A stretch of 64,000 nt of DNA. Origin: Desulfobacteraceae bacterium (GTDB taxonomy: Bacteria > Desulfobacterota > Desulfobacteria > Desulfobacterales > Desulfosalsimonadaceae). The translations under genes and the position numbers were made by a program. The stretch lies in NCBI GenBank assembly GCA_014237465.1, contig JABZFM010000011.1, positions 62,001 to 126,000 on the forward strand. The letters are read 5' to 3'. Of the stretch, positions 47,571 through 56,926 are shown piece after piece (within the stretch, counting starts at the first letter, position 1; each line of letters opens with the position of its first letter). Below the pieces are notes generated by a model that saw nothing but the letters and a program-made list of their open reading frames with translations, searched no databases and was not told where the DNA came from.

Positions 47571-49255
47571 GCTCGCCAAAGCGGTGTATTGGGCGACTCC
47601 GCCATGATTTTTTCTTTTGCGCCCAGAAATGTTTTATATCCACCGCTTAAATTATTGGCCTTAAAGCCTTTTTGAGACATGATGCGGTACCCCACGTATG
47701 CTCTAAGACCAATGGCACAGTACAAAATATAATTCTTATCCGTATCCAGTTCATTCAGACGCTTCCGAAGATCCTGCAACGGAATATGCAGTGCGCCTTT
47801 TATCCCGCCGGCTTCCTGAAGTTCATCTTTGTTTCTTAAATCAATAAAAACGGTTGTATCCGGATCCATATCAATCAGCTCATTCCAATTGATATTGCTC
47901 ACATCGCCTTTGAGTATATTGGCTGCGACGAACCCGGCGATATTGACCGGATCTTTTGCCGACGAATACGGGGGCGCATAGGCCAGTTCTAACTCTTCCA
48001 GGTCGTATACCGTCATCGATCCGTGAATTGCGGTGGCAATCACGTCAATGCGTTTATCCACCCCTTCCTTGCCGATAATCTGCGCGCCTAAAATTTTACC
48101 GCTGCCGGGTGAAAAGAACAGCTTAATGGCCATCATTTCCGCACCGGGATAATAAGACGCATGGGACCCGGAATGGGTGTAACTGGCAAGAAACGGGATT
48201 TCTTTGGCTGTAAGGAATCGCTCATTGCAACCGGTTGATGCCACCGTTAAATCAAACATTTTAACTACTGAGGTGCCAAGGGTTCCCCGGAAGATGCATC
48301 TTCTTCCCATCACATTATCGGCCGCAATACGCCCCTGCTTGTTGGCCGGTCCTGCCAGGGGCATCATGGTATTCAACCCGGTAACATAATCCGTCACTTC
48401 AACGGCATCTCCCACCGCATAGATGTCCGGATCGGAGGTCTGCATTGTGGCACTGACCTTAACCCCTCCCCTGTTGCCGATTTCAAGACCGGCATCACTG
48501 GCCAGCCGGTTTTCAGGTTTAACGCCGATAGACAAAATAGCCATATCACATTCCAGCTGTCTGCCGTTTTCCGTGTGCACCATCAGTCGGCTCCCATTTT
48601 GAGAAAAAGACCGGATGCCGTCACCTAAAATACACTCCACGTCTTTTTCCTTCAGGTGGGCGGACATAAAACTTGCCATCTCAAAGTCCAAAGACGGCAT
48701 CACCTGGTCCAGCTTTTCAACAATGGTTGTCCTTACACCGCGGATGGCAAGGTTTTCCGCCATTTCAAGGCCGATAAAACCGCCCCCGACAACCACCGCG
48801 GATTCCGGTTTTTGGGTATCAACAAACTCCTTGATTTTATCAGAATCGGGAATGTTTCTAAGATTATAGATATTGTCCAGATGGATTCCGTCAATGGATG
48901 GCTTGAAAGGTTCCGCGCCGGGTGATAAAATTATTTTATCATAGGACTCGTGGTATGACTCCCCGGTCTGCAGGTTTTTGACTTCCACCTGCTTATTTTC
49001 CCGGTCAATGCCGGTCACTTCAGTGAATATTCGTATATCGACAGCGTATCGACTTTTAAAATCATTGACCGTTGTCACCAACAGGCTGTCTCTTTCTTTG
49101 ATTACCTCACCGATATAATAAGGCAGTCCGCAATTTGCGAAAGAAATATATTCACCCCTTTCAAAAAGGATAATCTCCGCGTTTTCATTCAACCGTCTTG
49201 CCCTGGCGGTAGCTGTGGCACCACCGGCAACCCCGCCGATAATTAAAAGCTTCAT
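47564..49255 (-). CDS. CoA-disulfide-reductase-like flavoprotein with C-terminal rhodanese domain
   Basis: The protein has 563 residues. It is a two-dinucleotide-domain flavoprotein: FAD motif LIIGGVAGGATATARARRL, redox Cys in SFANCGLPYYIGE, NAD motif VVVGGGFIGLEMAENL and YAVGDAVEVTD. After about residue 460 is a rhodanese domain with active Cys in YILYCAIGLRAYVGYRIM. Such fusions reduce CoA disulfide or polysulfide with NAD(P)H, fitting a sulfur-metabolising anaerobe. It is next to a DUF2892 gene cluster. Confidence 0.92.
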   Translation of the reverse strand: MKLLIIGGVAGGATATARARRLNENAEIILFERGEYISFANCGLPYYIGEVIKERDSLLVTTVNDFKSRYAVDIRIFTEVTGIDRENKQVEVKNLQTGESYHESYDKIILSPGAEPFKPSIDGIHLDNIYNLRNIPDSDKIKEFVDTQKPESAVVVGGGFIGLEMAENLAIRGVRTTIVEKLDQVMPSLDFEMASFMSAHLKEKDVECILGDGIRSFSQNGSRLMVHTENGRQLECDMAILSIGVKPENRLASDAGLEIGNRGGVKVSATMQTSDPDIYAVGDAVEVTDYVTGLNTMMPLAGPANKQGRIAADNVMGRRCIFRGTLGTSVVKMFDLTVASTGCNERFLTAKEIPFLASYTHSGSHASYYPGAEMMAIKLFFSPGSGKILGAQIIGKEGVDKRIDVIATAIHGSMTVYDLEELELAYAPPYSSAKDPVNIAGFVAANILKGDVSNINWNELIDMDPDTTVFIDLRNKDELQEAGGIKGALHIPLQDLRKRLNELDTDKNYILYCAIGLRAYVGYRIMSQKGFKANNLSGGYKTFLGAKEKIMAESPNTPLWRAE

Positions 49256-49305
49256 TCAATTTTCTCCTTGTCGACATACCTGTTTATAAATGTTTAAAAC
49301 TCGAT

Positions 49306-50226
49306 TCATGAACAGTCAGACACTTTGACAAAATCAGCAAAACCATCTTTAATGACATACTCTCCTTCCTGATTCATCACGCAAAAATGCAGATTTTTCC
49401 GATCAGAAAAGCATTTTTTTTCAATCAGGATGACCTTTATTTCAGTTCCCGGAACCACCATACCTGAAAACCTGGCATACAGGGAGTTGATCTGTGACGG
49501 GTTACCATCTGTTTCACGGTTAATCAGCTCACGAATCGCATACGCGAGTGTCGCCGTTCCCTGAAGAATGATATCCGGCAGTCCCACCTGGCGGGCAAAC
49601 TTTTTTGATGTGTGGATTGGAAAAACAATATCTGAACAACCGTCATAAATAAAAGGCTGGAGACGGTTGATAAAAATTTTAGACTCCCAGTCAGGCTTGT
49701 CACGATTTTTTTTATCCGGTGTCGGCGAAATTTGGGGAAGCATTTCTTCGCCTTTTCCACCACCGATGCACTGAACACCCCGCATGATAGATCCGATATG
49801 TTCCGTAAACACCGGCAGATCGTTATCATCTGTTACATCAAATCGAATCACAACAAGGGTGCCGGCACGATGGGGCAAAATCGCAGCAATTTTTCCGCTG
49901 ACAAGCAGCCGGTCTCCCGGAGAAACAAGCCGGAAAAATTGAATGTGTTCTGAGTAATGAACCTGGGTTGCCAAAATCTCCATGGGAAAATTATCCGCTT
50001 CGATAAATTCCCAGATTCTCTCCACCACCGGCCAGGTGACGGCAGCACAATACAAGGGATGGGCGACAAGTTTGTCATAGCGTTCATCATCAAAATAGAA
50101 ATCGTTATCATCATTTAACGCGGCCGCATAATTCATGGTATCACGCCAATAAATTTCCCGCGTAAGATTTTTAAGCCGGGTGCCGACAAATAAAGAATTA
50201 ATTTCCAAATCTATATTCCTATACAT
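49306..50226 (-). CDS. Double hotdog-fold MaoC-like hydratase or dehydratase
   Basis: The protein has 306 residues forming two hotdog halves. The first (FVGTRLKNLTREIYWRDTMNYAAALNDDNDFYFDDERYDKLVAHPLYCAAVT) looks like MaoC N-terminal domains. The second (LPDIILQGTATLAYAIRELINRETDG, with PGTEIKVILIEKK) contains the hydratase-type helix. The R-specific hydratase motif Asp-x-x-x-x-x-His is only partly kept, so activity is uncertain. It probably acts on acyl-CoA. It precedes the reductase gene by 50 bases. Confidence 0.78.
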   Translation of the reverse strand: MYRNIDLEINSLFVGTRLKNLTREIYWRDTMNYAAALNDDNDFYFDDERYDKLVAHPLYCAAVTWPVVERIWEFIEADNFPMEILATQVHYSEHIQFFRLVSPGDRLLVSGKIAAILPHRAGTLVVIRFDVTDDNDLPVFTEHIGSIMRGVQCIGGGKGEEMLPQISPTPDKKNRDKPDWESKIFINRLQPFIYDGCSDIVFPIHTSKKFARQVGLPDIILQGTATLAYAIRELINRETDGNPSQINSLYARFSGMVVPGTEIKVILIEKKCFSDRKNLHFCVMNQEGEYVIKDGFADFVKVSDCS

Positions 50227-50378
50227 TTAAAAAACATAACAATACGAAATCCATCATGTCCAGATATTTGTTTGAAATTCAATACTTGAAATTTTTCAGG
50301 ACAAATGGATAAAATGAAAATATATTATTACTTGGATTGACCAATGAAACAATATAATTGATTTACAGGAAAATTTAA

Positions 50379-51038
50379 ATGACACATCATCTTAAAGTAT
50401 TTTACGGTGCTGCTATTCAGGGAGCAGCGGAACGCAATAAAAGAGCCCATATTAACTTAAATATCATTGAAACGATAAAATCCTGCGGCTTCGCTGTAAT
50501 CAGCGAACACACCACCGGCCTGGATTTTAATGATACGGCCAATAAACTTGAAGACGCTATCGGCCCGCTTCCGCCGGTTGGTAAAGAACGAACCGTATTC
50601 ATCCGAAATAAAATGATTCAGTTCGTAGAATCCGATATTAGCGCAGCTGTTTTTGAAGTATCCACCCCGAGCCTTGGCACCGGCATTGAAATCGCCCATG
50701 CCTACCTTCGCCCGCGGTTGGGTCTGCCGACGATTCCGGTGATTGCCTTATACCAGAACAAATTCTGGCCAAACAAATTATCTGCCATGATCAACGGCAT
50801 TACCGAAGAAAAAACACCGCATTTTAATCTGATTGAATATGACACTCCGGATGATATCCCCCGCCTGCTCAAACCCGTAATATACAGGTTGAATGAATCT
50901 GCTCCGGACAGTAAAAAAACAAGCGGTAGGATCACGGCCCGAAAGTGCAATTACTGCGGTCACCATGAAGTAGGAGTTACAACCGATACCGGTGAATATG
51001 TTTCTTTGAAGCCAGGTATGGGCGTAACAATTATTTAA
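50379..51038 (+). CDS. Nucleoside 2-deoxyribosyltransferase-like protein with C-terminal CxxC knuckle
   Basis: The protein has 219 residues. KVFYGAAIQGAAERNKR, VISEHTTGLDF and the mid-protein VESDISAAVFEVSTPSLGTGIEIAHAYLR (Glu in GTGIEIAHA) match the nucleoside 2-deoxyribosyltransferase/DNPH1 fold, which cleaves or exchanges deoxyribose. After residue 190 the chain ends with ARKCNYCGHHEVGVTTDTGEYVSL, a single CxxC knuckle that is unusual. AGGA precedes the start. Its substrate may be a deoxynucleotide. Confidence 0.72.
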   Translation: MTHHLKVFYGAAIQGAAERNKRAHINLNIIETIKSCGFAVISEHTTGLDFNDTANKLEDAIGPLPPVGKERTVFIRNKMIQFVESDISAAVFEVSTPSLGTGIEIAHAYLRPRLGLPTIPVIALYQNKFWPNKLSAMINGITEEKTPHFNLIEYDTPDDIPRLLKPVIYRLNESAPDSKKTSGRITARKCNYCGHHEVGVTTDTGEYVSLKPGMGVTII

Positions 51039-51096
51039 ATTAATCTTTAAAAAAATTTGATCTTAAACAACCAAACAGTAAAGGTTGGAATCTTAA

Positions 51097-52170
51097 ATGA
51101 CGTTGTTGGTCTTTTACCTTTTATTAGCATTGTGCGTCTCGTTTCTGTGTTCAATACTGGAATCAGTCCTGCTTTCGATTACACCCAGCTTCACTGCGGC
51201 TTACGAAAAAAAACATTCTGTTACCGGAAAGCATTTACGAAATTTCAAAACTGATATTGATCGCCCGCTTGCTGCCATTTTAAGTTTGAACACCATTGCC
51301 CATACTGTCGGGGCAGCAGGAGTCGGGGCGCAGGCAATGCTGGTGTTTGGAAATGAATATGTGGCAGTCATATCCGCGGTACTGACTGTTTTGATACTTA
51401 TCTTATCAGAGATTATTCCAAAAACAATCGGAGTGCTATATTGGCGCCAGCTTACCGGACCAACCGTTTATTTATTACGTAAAATGATTGTCCTGCTCTA
51501 TCCCCTGGTCTGGCTTTCAGAAAAAATCACTATGTTTATTTCTGGGAAAAAAGAACTAAAGTCAATCACTAGGGATGAAATTCGAGCACTGGCGGATCTG
51601 GGTTTTGCCGAGGGTCTGTTCCTGGAAAATGAATCACGGATGTTAAAGAGCTTGATGCGTTTCGGCAAGATGCGCGCCAGAGCCATAATGACACCCCGCA
51701 AATTAATTTTCACACTACCGGAAAACATGAGTACCGGTGATGTTGTGAAAAAATATCCTGATATTCCTGTTTCAAGGATTCCGCTTTATCAAAAAGACAA
51801 AATGAAAATCAATAAATATATTTTGAAAAATGATCTCTTGCTGGCCCTGGCCAAAAATCAAACCGACACGTCTATTTCAACTTTCGGGCGCAAAATACTT
51901 GTGGTTCCGGAAGTGATTAATTTGTTTCATCTGTTTGAACAACTACTGGACCGTCGGGAGCATATCGCTCTGGTAGTTAATGAATACGGCGAAGTAGCAG
52001 GAATTGTTACAATGGAAGATATTCTGGAAACCCTTTTGGGAACGGAAATCATTGATGAAACCGATATCATTCCGAATATGCAGGAATGGGCAAGGAAACA
52101 ATGGTATGAGCGTGCCCGGTCCCAGGGCCTGATTTCCAAGAAGCGCATTGAAAAGAAAAACAAACATTAA
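51097..52170 (+). CDS. CNNM/CorC-like transporter with CBS domains (DUF21)
   Basis: The protein has 357 residues. Four membrane segments of the CNNM domain come first (SFLCSILESVLLSITPSF, RPLAAILSLNTIAHTVGAAGVG, ILILSEIIPKTIGVLYWRQL). Two CBS domains follow (RARAIMTPRKLIFTLPENM and HIALVVNEYGEVAGIVTMEDILETLLGTEI). No CorC_HlyC domain follows. The likely function is Mg2+/Co2+ efflux. The gene begins 58 bases after the preceding one. Confidence 0.92.
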   Translation: MTLLVFYLLLALCVSFLCSILESVLLSITPSFTAAYEKKHSVTGKHLRNFKTDIDRPLAAILSLNTIAHTVGAAGVGAQAMLVFGNEYVAVISAVLTVLILILSEIIPKTIGVLYWRQLTGPTVYLLRKMIVLLYPLVWLSEKITMFISGKKELKSITRDEIRALADLGFAEGLFLENESRMLKSLMRFGKMRARAIMTPRKLIFTLPENMSTGDVVKKYPDIPVSRIPLYQKDKMKINKYILKNDLLLALAKNQTDTSISTFGRKILVVPEVINLFHLFEQLLDRREHIALVVNEYGEVAGIVTMEDILETLLGTEIIDETDIIPNMQEWARKQWYERARSQGLISKKRIEKKNKH

Positions 52171-52723
52171 CCTGAATCTGGTATTCTCTTTCGTCAAAAA
52201 AAAACCGAAACAACAATTTTTCGGTCAACCTCTAATTATCAACCATGCAAACCAAAAGACCCGCTCATTAATTTAATTTCCCTTAAAAACGCTTTTTTGA
52301 CCTTAAAAAGATGGATTTAAGACGTTAAGGGGGCCTTTTTTAGTATCTATTTGATTTATTTTCAATCAGTTGATTTGATCCGACAAGAATTCGGAGAATT
52401 CGCGATAATAAAATAAGGGTTGGGATCCTCACTGTAGGGTGGATTAGCGGAGCGTAATCCACCAACAATTGATTTACGCCATGTCAGTGGTACATCTGCT
52501 TATTTTAAGGTGGTTAATCCGGCCCGGAAAATTCACAGAAATATGCAGGAAATTTTTCAATTCAGGATGTGATCCATTACCCAACCAGGACCGCTCCCCG
52601 ATCCTTTGTTGATAATTTCATTAAAATAATCTTTTAGTGAAATAATCAAGGTGACCTCGACATTTTATTCATTGCAATCACTACCGTTATCCACCGGACC
52701 AGAATCATCAACTCGGGAGCGTA
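52171..52723. other. Intergenic region with a repeat and a hairpin
   Basis: The 553 bases contain a hairpin ACCGAAA...TTTTTCGGT at 52206-52227, whose T-rich side faces the minus strand, and the repeat at 52434-52463. The rest shows no reading frame that I can support. Confidence 0.45.
52434..52463. repeat. Dispersed short palindrome, copy 1
   Basis: GTAGGGTGGATTAGCGGAGC is followed by GTAATCCACC. The GGTGGATTA and TAATCCACC arms form a hairpin. The same sequence, with one base changed, recurs at 58236-58265 in the same orientation. Confidence 0.85.
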
Positions 52724-53932
52724 TCACATAAACCACCACGGGGTTATCGTAACAGCGGATTTCTTTCCCACAACAGTATCCCCCCTGTAAATGACAATAC
52801 CTCTTTCCGAGGTATTTCCCTTAAGCCCGAGCCATGCAGAGATATTTGATTTCATCGATGAATTATAGGTTTTTGAGGATTTTATTTCAATCGGAAGAAA
52901 CTGCATGCCGTTATCAACGATCAGATCAATTTCATTGCCGGTTTTATCCCGCCAGAAATACAATGGCGGTTTTTCGCTGATGTGGTGCAGCCTTTTATAA
53001 AACTCGCTGATGATAAACGTTTCAAAAATATTACCGAAAAGCGGATGGTTCAGCAATTCATCCGGTTTTCTGATCGATAAAAGAAAACAAAGCAGACCGG
53101 TGTCTGTAAAGTATAACTTTGGTGTTTTTACAATACGTTTTTTGAAATTGCGATAATAAGGCGGCAGCACAAAAAGAATACCGCTTATTTCCAGCAGGGA
53201 GAGCCATTTTTTAACCGTTGGCAGTGAAATTCCGATAGCATTTGAGATAGTGGTATAGTTGACAAGCGTTGCAGACATGGTGGCACATATTTTAATAAAA
53301 TTCTCAAAAATCTTCAGATTTTCAACATTAACAAGATTACGGACATCCCTTTCAACGTACGTAAGAATATAATTTTCAATCCACTTTCCCGGGTCGAGAT
53401 TTTTATCGTAAATTCTGGGATACATCCCTGTAAATATGGTTCTGAAGATATCTATTGTACCGCCGTCTTGAATATATCCGGTCTTGATGGAAAAAATTGA
53501 ATCAAAGTCTGTGTCCGGTTTTGCCGGATAAAGTTCATTGATCGTGAAAGGGTACAAATTAAAAGTGATGATTCTGCCCGCAAGCGACTGGGTGATTTTT
53601 TCCATGAGCAGGAACTGCTGAGACCCTGTAAGCACATAACTTGCCGGACCTGCATCCGCCTGATCAACCCTTTCCTGAAGATAAGAAAAAAGAGAAGGAA
53701 CACGTTGTATTTCATCAAGTATGAGATTTTTACCATGATCGTCAAGGAATCCGCGCGGGTCATCCATGGCCATATGGCGCAGATCAAGGTTTTCCAATGA
53801 CAGGTATTTATGATCAGGGAACATGTGCCTGACAAGCGTTGTTTTTCCGCTCTGTCTCGGGCCGACCAGTGCGATGACGGGATATTCCCGGCTGTATCTG
53901 CGGATGAATGTTTCAATCGTTCTTTTTATCAT
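52724..53932 (-). CDS. DUF4143 AAA-like ATPase
   Basis: The protein has 402 residues. Walker A is ALVGPRQSGKTTLVRHMF, Walker B-like NLILDEIQRVPSLFSYL, followed by SYVLTGSQQFLLMEKITQSLAGR. The DUF4143 C-terminus begins near residue 205 and ends with a nuclease-like FEFFISEF and YFWRDKTGNEIDLIVDNG (Glu/Asp) with IEIKSSK. These proteins are widespread, possibly mobile or defence-related, of uncertain function. It stands alone; no partner gene is near. Confidence 0.9.
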   Translation of the reverse strand: MIKRTIETFIRRYSREYPVIALVGPRQSGKTTLVRHMFPDHKYLSLENLDLRHMAMDDPRGFLDDHGKNLILDEIQRVPSLFSYLQERVDQADAGPASYVLTGSQQFLLMEKITQSLAGRIITFNLYPFTINELYPAKPDTDFDSIFSIKTGYIQDGGTIDIFRTIFTGMYPRIYDKNLDPGKWIENYILTYVERDVRNLVNVENLKIFENFIKICATMSATLVNYTTISNAIGISLPTVKKWLSLLEISGILFVLPPYYRNFKKRIVKTPKLYFTDTGLLCFLLSIRKPDELLNHPLFGNIFETFIISEFYKRLHHISEKPPLYFWRDKTGNEIDLIVDNGMQFLPIEIKSSKTYNSSMKSNISAWLGLKGNTSERGIVIYRGDTVVGKKSAVTITPWWFM

Positions 53933-54104
53933 AATAGGACAAATCTAAAGTTAAATTTTAGATTTGTCAATATAAAAACTACCTGCGTACCATTCCTTTA
54001 TCGATTTATCGTCTCAAATATTTTTAACTTTAAAATGGTGGGGTTAAGCCGTTGAGGAGGCCTTTTTCAGCAGACACGGCAAGAATTTATAAAGACCTGA
54101 CTGA

Positions 54105-54491
54105 TCAGCAGCCTTCTAATCTTTCAACGATTGCCCCAACGAGTTCAAGGGTGCGGACCGGTTTTGCAATAAAATATTTTTCTCCGATTTTTTTCATCAC
54201 ACCATCAGACGAATCTTCACGGGTTACCAGGGCGGTAAGGAATGTTATCGGAATATTTTCAGTTTCCGAATTATTCTTCAATGCTTGGGCCACTTCATCA
54301 CCGGACATATCCGGCATGATCAGGTCGAGCAGGATCATATCCGGTTTTTTCGTCTGCGCCAGTTCAAGCCCGTATTTTCCATTTGTGGCAACGTAAACCT
54401 CAAATTTGCCCGTGTTGGTCAGGTTTTTGTGTACAAAAAAACAAAAGTCTTCTTCATCATCAACAATTAGAATTTTAATTGGTTCCGTCAT
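54105..54491 (-). CDS. CheY-like response regulator
   Basis: The protein has 128 residues, a receiver domain only. Phospho-Asp lies in DMILLDLIMPDMSGDEV, acidic Asp pair in IVDDEEDF, Thr in FLTALVT and Lys in YFIAKPVRTLEL. It has no output domain. The start overlaps the end of the kinase gene by 17 bases, so they are translated together and form a cognate pair. Confidence 0.95.
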   Translation of the reverse strand: MTEPIKILIVDDEEDFCFFVHKNLTNTGKFEVYVATNGKYGLELAQTKKPDMILLDLIMPDMSGDEVAQALKNNSETENIPITFLTALVTREDSSDGVMKKIGEKYFIAKPVRTLELVGAIVERLEGC

Positions 54492-56190
54492 GGTGATCCT
54501 CTTTTCGATTATTAACCCCTGCGGGCTGAAGCTTTACCAAAAACGATGTCCCCACATCCACTTCACTGGTTACATCAATCGTCCCACGAATACGGTCCAT
54601 GATCATATGGGCGAGGCTTAAGCCCAGCCCTGTTCCCTCGCCGGTGGCCTTGGTGGTAAAAAACGGTTCAAATATTTTGGCAAGATCATCTTCCGGAATT
54701 CCTTTCCCGGTATCCGATATTTCAACAACAACAACATCATCTCCCACTTTAAAAAAATCAGCCCTTCGATAACCGGTTTTATAGCCCACCTGCTCAATGG
54801 TTTGACTGTAGATGCTCACGGTCAGTTGTTTTTCTGATCGGTCTTTCACTGCATCCACCGCGTTATTGATCAGGTTCAGCAGCACCTGCCCCAGCATGTT
54901 GCTTTCCGCCCGGACGGCCGGGCGGGTTGTGCCAAAGTCGCACTGAAGCACAACCCCGCTTTTTCGAATTTTGTGTTCTGCAAGACCCAGTGTGTCTTTC
55001 ATCAATGTACAAATATCCACATCCGTCAGTTTAAAATCGGATTTTCTGGAAAAGGACAGCACATCATTGACAATTTTATTTGCCCGGTCAATGGCGGTGT
55101 AAATTTTGTCAGTGGCTTCCACCAGGTCCGGGTTGTCATTGGCCAAGCTGCTTTCGATGTAATCAACGCCCATGAAGATAATTTCCAGCGGGTTTCTGAT
55201 TTCATGGGCCACACCGGACGCCATGCGGCCAAGCGCCGACATTTTATCTTTCTGGATCAGCTGGTCGCGGGTTTCCCTCAACAGTGTAACGGTTTTTGTC
55301 AATTCAATTTCTTTTTCAACCCGATCCGTGATGTCTTTTGATACAATACTCACACCGGTTACTGTATCTTTGGCCGGATCTTCAATCGGGCTCAGGGTAT
55401 GGGAAAACCATTTTTTCAGCGTTTCATCATAGGATTCATAAAAAACGGTTTCTCTGTTCTGATTCACAAGATGCACGTGTTTTAAAAAACTTTCCGACGC
55501 TTCTTTGGAATGAAAATGGGAATACGGAAGGCCCAGCATTTCTTTTGCATCACGATACCCGTAATTTGAATAAAGTTTCTGGTTCACAAACAGATAACAG
55601 CCCGCCAAATCTATGGAATAGAAAAAAACATCCGTGGCCTGGATGATCTGATCAAGTTTTTCATGGGTTGTTCTGAGTTTGTTTTCTTTGTCCTTTAAAA
55701 GGGAATATACAATAAACCCGTAAAACATGGCAATCACGATGATAAACGGGAGCCGAAGAGAATAGCTGACAGCCATCGGACCGGTCAGCATGTCGGACTG
55801 GTACAGGTAGAATCCGTAAATACCGGCAAACAGCAGAATATTGATCAGCAGGTACTTAAAGCTTGCAGTCAGCGTTGTCAGGCAGATGATTAAAAAATAA
55901 ATCAGGTATAAATCCGTTCCCACCAAGCCGGAAAGATAAATACCGGCGACAATCATCAGGCTGTCAAAACACACAATCTGGTAATAAATACGAACATCAG
56001 AAAAATGTTTTGACGGGATCGCCGCCATCACAAGATTGGTGAAGAGATAAAAGGCGATAAAGACATAGCTTAATGACTGTATCAGCTGGCTTGACGGCGT
56101 GAAAATCATCACATAGGCCATGACGATAATCACCAGCAGACGAATGAGGAAAAGCGATTTTTTTCTGGAAAACGGTACCATTAGCAACAT
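54475..56190 (-). CDS. Membrane PAS sensor histidine kinase
   Basis: The protein has 571 residues. About six membrane helices form residues 1-185 (an uncharacterised sensory module). A PAS domain follows (about 195-320, QIIQATDVFFYSIDLAG...). HisKA has the phospho-His in MASGVAHEIRNPLEIIF, and HATPase has LLNLINNAVDAVKD, VVVEISDTGKGIPEDDLAKIFEPFFTTK and GTGLGLSLA. It phosphorylates the single-domain regulator encoded next. Confidence 0.95.
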   Translation of the reverse strand: MLLMVPFSRKKSLFLIRLLVIIVMAYVMIFTPSSQLIQSLSYVFIAFYLFTNLVMAAIPSKHFSDVRIYYQIVCFDSLMIVAGIYLSGLVGTDLYLIYFLIICLTTLTASFKYLLINILLFAGIYGFYLYQSDMLTGPMAVSYSLRLPFIIVIAMFYGFIVYSLLKDKENKLRTTHEKLDQIIQATDVFFYSIDLAGCYLFVNQKLYSNYGYRDAKEMLGLPYSHFHSKEASESFLKHVHLVNQNRETVFYESYDETLKKWFSHTLSPIEDPAKDTVTGVSIVSKDITDRVEKEIELTKTVTLLRETRDQLIQKDKMSALGRMASGVAHEIRNPLEIIFMGVDYIESSLANDNPDLVEATDKIYTAIDRANKIVNDVLSFSRKSDFKLTDVDICTLMKDTLGLAEHKIRKSGVVLQCDFGTTRPAVRAESNMLGQVLLNLINNAVDAVKDRSEKQLTVSIYSQTIEQVGYKTGYRRADFFKVGDDVVVVEISDTGKGIPEDDLAKIFEPFFTTKATGEGTGLGLSLAHMIMDRIRGTIDVTSEVDVGTSFLVKLQPAGVNNRKEDHHDGTN

Positions 56191-56926
56191 TTCATTAGGA
56201 TTGTCATTAAATTCTTTTTAATATGAACGGATGAAATCCAAACTTCAAGAATTTTAAACGGGAATCCAGAATAAAATTGCCCCAATCCGCTTTTATTCAA
56301 CGTTCCATATTGATCGTTTGATGTTGATCGTTCATCTTTTTTTCCCTTCAGTCTTCAGTCTTATAGCTTTAACCTTTCTTCTTTCGAAGTTCATCTTTAT
56401 TCCCCGTCCACGGAATTACCAGACTTATTAGCCTCTCTTCTTATTATAATAATCAAGGTTTGACCCCATATCTGCTGACATATCCTCATGACCCCATATC
56501 CTCATATCCGTTGATTCCCTCTCATGTTTGGGATGCTGCGAAAGCGCCGGCATTGATTTATTCTTTTAATTGGCATTTATGAAGTCCCTTTGCGATAAGA
56601 GTCATCGGCGAATATGGTTTCATCTGCTTTTCGAATCGATAAATTCCGGGGGCTGCTTCTCCTTCCTCTTTGACTTTGAAATCTGTTTCATTTACTCTGA
56701 TTCTGTTTGAACAGGCTATTGTCTCGTCAAGGATGGAATGACGTAAGATTACGCCGTAATTTTTTGAGCCTGCAAGACGGGGCTTGTGGAGCATAGTGGG
56801 CTACGCGACTCAAGTCGTAACGATGCAGGCGCAAAAAAGGATAAGTAATATGAGGCAGTTCATAGTTGGCGAGACACTATATATCATGAATTAATCCATT
56901 TTAATAATCAAGCTGGCAGAGAATCA
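56191..56926. other. Intergenic region with repeats, no supported gene
   Basis: The 736 bases hold a motif ATCAAGGTTTGACCCCAT (56451-56468, repeated at 59851-59868), pyrimidine-rich stretches and a long palindromic element at about 56719-56882. A 78-codon minus-strand frame (56558-56794) runs into the palindrome and is not recognised. Confidence 0.5.
56719..56882. repeat. Long imperfect palindromic element
   Basis: Outer arms TTGTCTCGTCAAGGATG and the complement of TAGTGTCTCGCCAACTATG are followed inward by TTTTTTGAGCCTGCA (56760-56774) and TGCAGGCGCAAAAAA (56824-56838). The centre has a CGCGACTC segment. It resembles the A-type elements in plan but not in sequence. Confidence 0.65.

Noticed and set aside
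56558-56794. A 78-codon minus-strand frame (ends MTLIAKGLHKCQLKE)
   Set aside because: Its N-terminal part lies inside the long palindromic element, no ribosome site is seen and I recognise no family, so it is not listed as a gene.
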